Assembly: GCA_964575255.1 (NCBI GenBank)
Contig: CAZNPZ010000024.1
Coordinates: forward strand, 1-38,285
DNA from: JAEZHK01 sp964575255
GTDB taxonomy: Bacteria; Bacillota; Clostridia; Christensenellales; Aristaeellaceae
Direction of reading: 5' to 3'
DNA length: 38,285 bases
Shown: positions 33,140 to 38,285 of the stretch, piece after piece
Numbering within the stretch: position 1 is the first letter of the stretch
Layout: every line of letters starts with the position of its first letter
The notes under the pieces: model-generated
Told to the model about the DNA's origin: nothing
The model's input: only the letters and a program-made list of their open reading frames with translations
Database searches by the model: none
Program-made: the position numbers and the translations under genes

Positions 33140-34417
33140 TTAACACCCCTGTTTGCCATAGGCGGTCGTTCCATGCGCAGATTGGAGGAATACTTCACAA
33201 GTTTCGCCCGGCGTCCCCGGCGCGATCACCCGAACGTAGTTCCGGGTGTAGCCCTCGGCGAGGCCCGCATCCCCTTCCTCCTCGAACAGCACGGTCTGGG
33301 TCGTTCCGACCATCGATTGTACAAACGCCGCCTCCAGTTTGTCGCCAAGCGCGATCAATTCGGCGGCACGGGCTTTCTTGACCGCTTCCGCCACCTGGCC
33401 GGGCAGCGCCGCCGCCTCGGTGCCGGTTCTCATGGAATAGGGGAATACGTGGATGCGCGCGAAGCCGACTTCTTTGATGAACGCAAGCGTCTCTTTGTGC
33501 TCCGCGTCCGTCTCGCCGGGGAAACCCGCGATCACGTCGGTGGTCAGCGCGCAGCCGGGAAACGCGGTTTGAAGCCGCCGAGCGGCCTCAAGGTACCGCT
33601 TCGTATTGTAGCGCCTGCGCATGCGGCGGAGTACGCTGTCGCTCCCCGACTGCATCGACAGGTGAAACTGCGGGCAGATTCTCGGCAGTTCAACGAGCGC
33701 GGCGACGAATTCGTCCGTGACGCCCACCGGTTCGAGAGAACCCAGCCGGATGCGCTCCGCGCCCGACGCATGGATCTGACGCAGCGCGTCAAGAAGCGTC
33801 AGTCCCAGATCCCGCCCGTAGCTCATCAGGTGGATGCCGGTCACGACCAGCTCTTTGTAGCCAGCCAATACCAGCGCGCGGGCTTCGGCGGCGACTTCCG
33901 AAAGCGGCATCGACCGGACGGGCCCACGAACCGACGGGATCACGCAGTAGGCGCAGCGGTTTTCGCAGCCCTCCTGAATTTTCATCACGGCGCGGGTGTG
34001 GCCCTCGTGCCGCGTGACCGTCAGCCGCTCGAACGTCCAGCCCCCCTCCGAACCGACGGCGGAGACGACCGCGTGTTCGTCCATTGCACGCTCGTAAAGT
34101 TCCACGACCTTCGCGCGATCGCGGGTTCCGAGGATCAGCCTCACGCCCGGCAGCCGCACCTTCTCGGCGTCCCGCTGCGCGAGGCAGCCGCACACGATGA
34201 TCGCGCTTTCCGGGCGCTCGCGGTGCACGCGGCGGATCAGCTTCAAAGATTTCTGGTCGCCTGTGCCGGTCACGGTGCAGGTGTTGACGAGGTATATATC
34301 CGCCGGGCCGTCAAACGGGACGCTTTCATACCCCGCCCGCTCAAACGCTTCCCGCATGGCTTCGGTGTCGTATTGGTTGACCTTGCAGCCCAGCGTCAGG
34401 CACGCGATCGACTTCAT
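33140..34417 (-). CDS. mtaB: tRNA (N6-threonylcarbamoyladenosine-37-C2) methylthiotransferase MtaB
   Basis: A 425-residue radical-SAM methylthiotransferase that turns t6A37 into ms2t6A37. The N-terminal UPF0004 domain carries the second cluster cysteines C11 (TLGCKVNQYD), C47 (NTCTVT) and C78 (CGCLAQ). The radical-SAM motif is CENRCAYC (C151, C155, C158), and a TRAM RNA-binding domain forms the last 65 residues or so. TLGCKVNQYDTEAM is the MtaB form rather than MiaB or RimO. The ATG at 34417 overlaps the rsmE stop as ATGA and follows GGGGAG by six bases. Its t6A substrate depends on Sua5, also encoded in this window. Confidence 0.95.
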   Translation of the reverse strand: MKSIACLTLGCKVNQYDTEAMREAFERAGYESVPFDGPADIYLVNTCTVTGTGDQKSLKLIRRVHRERPESAIIVCGCLAQRDAEKVRLPGVRLILGTRDRAKVVELYERAMDEHAVVSAVGSEGGWTFERLTVTRHEGHTRAVMKIQEGCENRCAYCVIPSVRGPVRSMPLSEVAAEARALVLAGYKELVVTGIHLMSYGRDLGLTLLDALRQIHASGAERIRLGSLEPVGVTDEFVAALVELPRICPQFHLSMQSGSDSVLRRMRRRYNTKRYLEAARRLQTAFPGCALTTDVIAGFPGETDAEHKETLAFIKEVGFARIHVFPYSMRTGTEAAALPGQVAEAVKKARAAELIALGDKLEAAFVQSMVGTTQTVLFEEEGDAGLAEGYTRNYVRVIAPGTPGETCEVFLQSAHGTTAYGKQGC

Positions 34418-35142
34418 AGATCTCCCCACAAATGCATTGCTACCGCCATCGCGGCGACTGCGGCGGTCTCGGCGCGAAGGATTCTTGGCCCCAGCGTGAC
34501 CGCCCGAGCGCCCGCGTGAACGGCGGCATCCGCCTCGTCCTTTGATATGCCGCCCTCCGGGCCGATCAGGACGCCGACCTTCCGCGCGCCGGGACAGAGC
34601 GCGTGCGCGTCGGAAAGCCGTTCGCCGCGCGCTTCCTCCCAGGGCATCAGCATCAGTTCTTCCTGCCGGAACTGAATCACCGCGTCCCGGAACGAAACGG
34701 GCTCCGTGATTTCGAGGAAGTCCAGCCGCCCGCACTGCTTCATCGCCTCGCGGGCGATCTTGTCCAGCCGATCGCGCTTCTTTCTGCCGTCCTCGGCGGT
34801 GAGTTTCACGACGCAGCGCGCCATTTTCACCGGCACCAGTCGCGTCACGCCCAGTTCCGCCGCCTTCTGCGCGATGAACTCCAGCTTGTCAAACTTCGGA
34901 AGCCCCTGGTAGAGCGTCAGTTTGACCGGCGGCGGCGCGCCTTCAAGCCGCGTCAGCACCCGCGCGGTCACGCGGTCGCCCACCTCAAGTAGTTCGCCGT
35001 CGTACACCTCGCCCTGCCCGTTCAGAAGCTGCGCCCGGTCGCCGGGTTTCAGCCGAAGAACCCGGCGGGCGTGCTGCGCCTCGCCGTCCGGCAGGGTTAC
35101 GACTTCGCCCGGCGCGATGGAATCGATCAGGAAGCGGCGCAC
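34414..35142 (-). CDS. rsmE: 16S rRNA (uracil-1498-N3)-methyltransferase RsmE
   Basis: A 242-residue SPOUT-fold methyltransferase that methylates U1498 of 16S rRNA. The N-terminal PUA-like domain contains HARRVLRLKPGD. The knot region has IGPEGGISKDE and TLGPRILRAETA, the SAM-binding signature of RsmE. Normal length. I chose the GTG at 35142, giving MRRFLID as in relatives; it overlaps prmA by 16 bp and has no clear ribosome-binding site, so translation probably depends on coupling to prmA. prmA-rsmE-mtaB is a common Firmicute order. Confidence 0.93.
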   Translation of the reverse strand: MRRFLIDSIAPGEVVTLPDGEAQHARRVLRLKPGDRAQLLNGQGEVYDGELLEVGDRVTARVLTRLEGAPPPVKLTLYQGLPKFDKLEFIAQKAAELGVTRLVPVKMARCVVKLTAEDGRKKRDRLDKIAREAMKQCGRLDFLEITEPVSFRDAVIQFRQEELMLMPWEEARGERLSDAHALCPGARKVGVLIGPEGGISKDEADAAVHAGARAVTLGPRILRAETAAVAAMAVAMHLWGDL

Positions 35143-36083
35143 GGCTTCGCGGCGGCAAACGCCACCCAGTCGCCCTTCTCGCGGCACTTGATGTCAGAAA
35201 ATCCCGCCTCCGCCAATGCGTCCCGCACTTCGTCCGCGCGGTTCACGGTCACGCCGGAGCAGAGGAACGCGCCGCCCGCGTTGACATGCCGGAACACCGC
35301 GGGCGCGACCATCAGAATCAGATCGGTGATGATGTTGGCGATCACGAGATCGCCTGTCTCACCGATGCCCTGTAAAACGTCGGCTTCCGCGACCCGGACG
35401 ACCGCTTCCGCGCCGTTGACTTTCACATTCTGCTTCGCGACCCGAACCGCGACCGGATCGATGTCGGTCGCCAGCACGTCGCCCGCGCCCAAGAGCTTCG
35501 CCGCGATCGCGAGGATGCCGGTGCCGGTGCCCACGTCCAGCACCTTCATGCCGGGTTTCACCAGTTCTTCCAGCCACTCGACGCACAGCGCCGTGGTCTC
35601 GTGGGTGCCGGTACCGAACGCCATGCCGGGGTCAAGCTCGATGATCATTTCGCCCGGCTGCGCGGTATACTCCGTCCAGCTTGGGCGGATGACCAGCGAC
35701 TGACTGATCTTGAACGGCTTGAACGACGCCTTCCAGTACTCGGCCCAATCCTCCTCGTCCACCTGATTGGACAATACTTCAAGTTTGCCAAAGTCGATCC
35801 CCAGATCCATGGCTTTGAGCGCCGCGAGCCGCGCGCGCACGTCGGAAATCGCGCCCTGCACGCGCTCGTCCACCGGGTAGTAGCCGGTGACCTTGACATC
35901 CTCGCTCATTTTGAGGATCACGTCCTCGTCGATGATGTCCCACCGGCCCTCCGGCCGCTGGTTGAGCTTGATATCGTTTCTGTCCTCGATGACCGTCCCG
36001 GCGGAACCCGCCTCGATCAAATGCGCGGACACGATGTCCGATCCCTCGGTGGTTGTGAGCACCGTCAGTTCAATCCAATCCAT
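35127..36083 (-). CDS. prmA: Ribosomal protein L11 methyltransferase PrmA
   Basis: A 318-residue SAM-dependent enzyme that trimethylates ribosomal protein L11. FGTGTHETT, the SAM motif VLDVGTGTGILAIAAKLLGAG, DIDPVAV and IANIITD are all in the family places. The N-terminal domain (1-120 or so) recognises L11. The ATG at 36083 lies inside the end of the upstream acetyltransferase gene (14-bp overlap) and follows AGGGAG closely; an ATG 12 bases earlier has no ribosome-binding site. Confidence 0.94.
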   Translation of the reverse strand: MDWIELTVLTTTEGSDIVSAHLIEAGSAGTVIEDRNDIKLNQRPEGRWDIIDEDVILKMSEDVKVTGYYPVDERVQGAISDVRARLAALKAMDLGIDFGKLEVLSNQVDEEDWAEYWKASFKPFKISQSLVIRPSWTEYTAQPGEMIIELDPGMAFGTGTHETTALCVEWLEELVKPGMKVLDVGTGTGILAIAAKLLGAGDVLATDIDPVAVRVAKQNVKVNGAEAVVRVAEADVLQGIGETGDLVIANIITDLILMVAPAVFRHVNAGGAFLCSGVTVNRADEVRDALAEAGFSDIKCREKGDWVAFAAAKPCAAS

Positions 36084-36642
36084 ATTCTCCCTCATCCCGC
36101 ACGATTTCGATGCCGCGCTGCGCGGCCCACTCGGCCTTGAACATGCCGTAGTGATACTGGTCCCACCACCTGCCGCGGACGAACCGCTCCTTGCGGAAGG
36201 TTCCCTCCCGCGTAAAACCCAGCCGCTCGTAGAGGCGCCATGCCTCGTTGAATTCGCAGACTTCCAGCGACACCTTTCGCATCCCCAAAACTTCAAAACA
36301 GATTTTGAGCAGCGTCTCGATCAGGTCGCTTCCGTAGCCCTTGCCGCGCATGGCCGCATCTCCGATCTGCCAGCCCACCATGCACTTCCGGTTCTTCCAG
36401 TCGAGGCCGTGGTAGCCGCAGGATCCGATCAGTTGCCCGTCCAGTGTCTCCACCGCGAAGTTGCACTGGTCGTCACGCTGCCCGCCGTTCGCGGCGATCC
36501 ACTCTTTCTCCTGTTCCAGCGTCATGGGCATCGCGCCGCCAAACAGCCGGTCGGCGGTGTCGGGGTCGTTCATCCAGACGACGTACTGTTCCGCATCCTC
36601 CGCGCGCATCGCGCGCAGGCGCACCAGCCTACCCTCGTACAC
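36070..36642 (-). CDS. GNAT family N-acetyltransferase (RimJ/RimL-like)
   Basis: A 190-residue acetyltransferase of the Acetyltransf_3 (RimJ/RimL) group. The start is LVRLRAMRAEDAEQYVVWMNDPD, shown here only by its blocks LVRLRAM and WMNDPD; the acetyl-CoA loop is DAAMRGKGYGSD, and YERLGFTREGTFR is the typical C-terminal strand. These may acetylate protein N-termini, amino acids or antibiotics; the substrate is unknown. The GTG at 36642 follows GGGAGG by nine bases and overlaps the preceding acetyltransferase gene by 14 bp. Confidence 0.87.
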   Translation of the reverse strand: MYEGRLVRLRAMRAEDAEQYVVWMNDPDTADRLFGGAMPMTLEQEKEWIAANGGQRDDQCNFAVETLDGQLIGSCGYHGLDWKNRKCMVGWQIGDAAMRGKGYGSDLIETLLKICFEVLGMRKVSLEVCEFNEAWRLYERLGFTREGTFRKERFVRGRWWDQYHYGMFKAEWAAQRGIEIVRDEGEYGLD

Positions 36643-37174
36643 GGTAATAGTCCTCCCGCAGGATGGCCATGACGAGGGTATCCTCGTAATGCCCGTCGAT
36701 ATAGCGATCCTGCCGGTAGACGCCCTCGCGGATGAACCCGGCCTTTTCGTAGACATGGATCGCGCGGTGGTTGTTTTCATTCACGGTCAGCCAGATGCGG
36801 TTGAGGTTGACCTGATCGAAGCCGAACGAGAGAAGCAGCCTCAGCGCCTCCGAGCCGTAGCCCTTCTCCAGGCTGTCCGGGGCCAGCACGATGGCCAGTT
36901 CCGCCTTGCGGGACTGGTTGTCGATCATGAACAGCGCGACCTGCCCCAGATACCTGCCGCTCCCCTTCTCGGCCACCGCCATGTTGTAGCCGCCCGCGTC
37001 GCCGCTTAAAAAGCGGTTCAGTTCCGCCTCGGTCTGATCCCACGGGATGGGCGCGGTGTAACGGGAACTGAGGTAGCGGGTAATGGAGGCGTCGTTGCAC
37101 CAGGAGCGCATGCCGGAGATGTCCTCCGTGCGAAAATCCCGGAGCATGACCTTATCGCCGATGATGTGCGGCAT
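36629..37174 (-). CDS. GNAT family N-acetyltransferase (RimJ/RimL-like)
   Basis: A 181-residue acetyltransferase related to its downstream neighbour. Blocks are VMLRDFRTEDI near the start, the acetyl-CoA loop PDSLEKGYGSEALR, and VYEKAGFIREGVYRQDRY, a RimJ/RimL hallmark. The ATG at 37174 shares one base with the PHP-gene stop (TGATG) and follows GGGGAG by eight bases. Two adjacent members with the same layout suggest an old gene duplication. Substrate unknown. Confidence 0.87.
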   Translation of the reverse strand: MPHIIGDKVMLRDFRTEDISGMRSWCNDASITRYLSSRYTAPIPWDQTEAELNRFLSGDAGGYNMAVAEKGSGRYLGQVALFMIDNQSRKAELAIVLAPDSLEKGYGSEALRLLLSFGFDQVNLNRIWLTVNENNHRAIHVYEKAGFIREGVYRQDRYIDGHYEDTLVMAILREDYYRVRG

Positions 37175-38285
37175 CAGTATTCTCCCCTCGCGTGGGCGTC
37201 AAGCGCGATCGCGGCATACGCGCGGGTGCGCGCTGAGATGTCCGGGTATTTCTGAACCGCAGCCGCCGCGAAGAAGCCCTTCGCGGGGTCGCTGGCCGCA
37301 AGGTTCTCGTGGGCGATCATCGCCCATGTGGCGTCGTACAGGTGGTCGAACGCGGCATCCCGCTGCGCTTTGCACACGAACGACTGGCGCGGGGAGTTGA
37401 TGTCCTCGCCGCTGACTTCAAAGAAACCGTGTTCCTTCGCCAACGCGTGGATGCGCTCAAACTGCGCGCGGGTGTTCCGGGACGGCATGTAGGTGAGCGC
37501 GCGGAAGCCCGCGCCCTTCACGAAGCCGATCAGTTCCGGCAGGAAATCGTCCTCAAACTTCTGGGCGCGCTTGTCGCCGGTGACGGAGTCACCCACGTCA
37601 CCCAGGTACGAATACGCGCTGATCGCGCCCACGCGCTCGGACAATTCGAGCACCTCGCCGATGGTCGGGCATTCGTCGGTCGCGTCGACGTAGAATTTTG
37701 AGATCAGCTCCGCCTTGATCCAGCCCAGCAGGTCGTACATCCGGTCGGGGTTGTCCGCCTGGGTCAGGAAGGTTTCAATTTTCATCGGCAGCGGCAGCTT
37801 CATCTCGTCCCGGATGAAGGAGACCAGCGGCGCGCCCGCGCCGAACCGATCCAGCATTTTGCTGGCCAGCGCGCAGGAAATGTGCCGCTCGGTGACGACG
37901 CCGCCTTCCTGGAAGCGGGACAGCGGGAGCACGTCTCGGTCAAAGTCGATCGCAAGATCATAGGGCGCCATCAGGCGGTTGATCCCCGAAACCATCTTCC
38001 GGTTCCGGTCATTACGCTTTTGGCGAAGCGGCGCGAAGAAGGCGTCCACCTCGTCGATCCTGTCGTGCGGGATGCCCTGCAGCGTAATGTACGCGACGCC
38101 CGGCTGGTCGGGGTTGTTGATTTTGACGGACTCAAATTTTGTCCCCGCGAAGGTCACGCGGCATTCGACGCCGACCGTGCCCGCGATGCCCACCAGTTTG
38201 CAGGCGGCGAGGAATTCCTTCGCCCCGGCGACCGAGTCGTGGTCGATGATGCCCGCGGTGCAAAGCCCCGCCTGCCACGCGAACC
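37174..38285 (-). CDS. PHP domain protein, N-terminus outside the window
   Basis: The last 370 residues or so of a PHP-domain protein; the reading frame stays open to the window edge. GIIDHDSVAGAKEF, near the edge, is the PHP metal-binding motif II, and SGEDINSPRQSF near the C-terminus is probably the last metal-site motif. The family comprises metal-dependent phosphoesterases and related hydrolases (histidinol phosphatase, TrpH, polymerase-linked domains). The central 200 residues are not ones I can assign. Its stop overlaps the start of the acetyltransferase gene, so it belongs to the prmA-rsmE-mtaB operon. The substrate is unknown. Confidence 0.82.
   Translation of the reverse strand, partial: FAWQAGLCTAGIIDHDSVAGAKEFLAACKLVGIAGTVGVECRVTFAGTKFESVKINNPDQPGVAYITLQGIPHDRIDEVDAFFAPLRQKRNDRNRKMVSGINRLMAPYDLAIDFDRDVLPLSRFQEGGVVTERHISCALASKMLDRFGAGAPLVSFIRDEMKLPLPMKIETFLTQADNPDRMYDLLGWIKAELISKFYVDATDECPTIGEVLELSERVGAISAYSYLGDVGDSVTGDKRAQKFEDDFLPELIGFVKGAGFRALTYMPSRNTRAQFERIHALAKEHGFFEVSGEDINSPRQSFVCKAQRDAAFDHLYDATWAMIAHENLAASDPAKGFFAAAAVQKYPDISARTRAYAAIALDAHARGEY

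Noticed and set aside
32675..34519. 614-codon plus-strand frame opposite the HIT and mtaB genes
   Set aside because: Crosses the rpsU promoter and two real genes on the other strand; Arg/His-rich with no domains.

Overview
The window reads as a chromosomal segment from a GC-rich member of the Firmicutes, most likely a Clostridia/Christensenellales-type gut anaerobe. This placement is inferred from content, not from a database search. The reasons are the order rho, rpmE, DUF1385, prmC, prfA, sua5, arginine phosphatase; strong GGAGG ribosome-binding sites; frequent GTG/TTG starts; YlbM/TmcAL and QueH type tRNA enzymes; and sugar ABC binding proteins with a plain signal peptide. No rRNA, tRNA, CRISPR array, complete IS element or prophage was seen.

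Layout. 1-3.4 kb: tmcAL (minus), divergent from thymidine kinase, a GNAT acetyltransferase and queH (plus). 3.35-3.7 kb: a broken serine-recombinase tail and strong hairpins. 3.7-10.9 kb: a minus-strand carbohydrate operon, in transcription order GH38 alpha-mannosidase, extracellular sugar-binding protein, two MalF/MalG-type permeases, GH4 alpha-galactosidase-like enzyme. 11.3-20.0 kb (plus): a divergent AraC regulator with a zinc polyol-type dehydrogenase, a second AraC/GyrI-like regulator, an SDR oxidoreductase, glnS, a MATE exporter and a class I aminotransferase. 20.1-22.7 kb (minus): a secreted protein with five peptidoglycan-binding repeats and a Pro-Thr linker. 22.9-32.6 kb (minus): TSCPD-domain protein, YwlE-like phosphatase, Sua5, RF1, PrmC, DUF1385 membrane protein, L31, Rho, a Trm11-like RNA methyltransferase and S21. 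32.8-38.3 kb (minus): HIT protein, MtaB, RsmE, PrmA, two GNATs and a PHP-domain protein cut by the window edge.

How the genes work together. Much of the window serves translation. TmcAL (ac4C34), QueH (queuosine), Sua5 (t6A37) and MtaB (ms2t6A37, which uses the Sua5 product) modify tRNA. GlnRS charges tRNA-Gln. RsmE and PrmA modify 16S rRNA and L11. PrmC methylates the RF1 encoded just downstream. L31, S21 and Rho complete the set. The sugar operon imports a glycoside and hydrolyses it in the cytoplasm with a metal-dependent mannosidase and an NAD/Mn-dependent GH4 enzyme, probably under the divergent AraC regulator.

I found no clearly new defence or biosynthetic system. The features most worth a second look are the roughly 410-residue low-complexity insertion in Rho, carrying a recent 69-bp tandem duplication and AT-hook-like motifs; the roughly 500-bp hairpin-packed spacer between rpmE and the DUF1385 gene; the direct-repeat candidate operator of the sugar operon; and the recombinase remnant beside queH.
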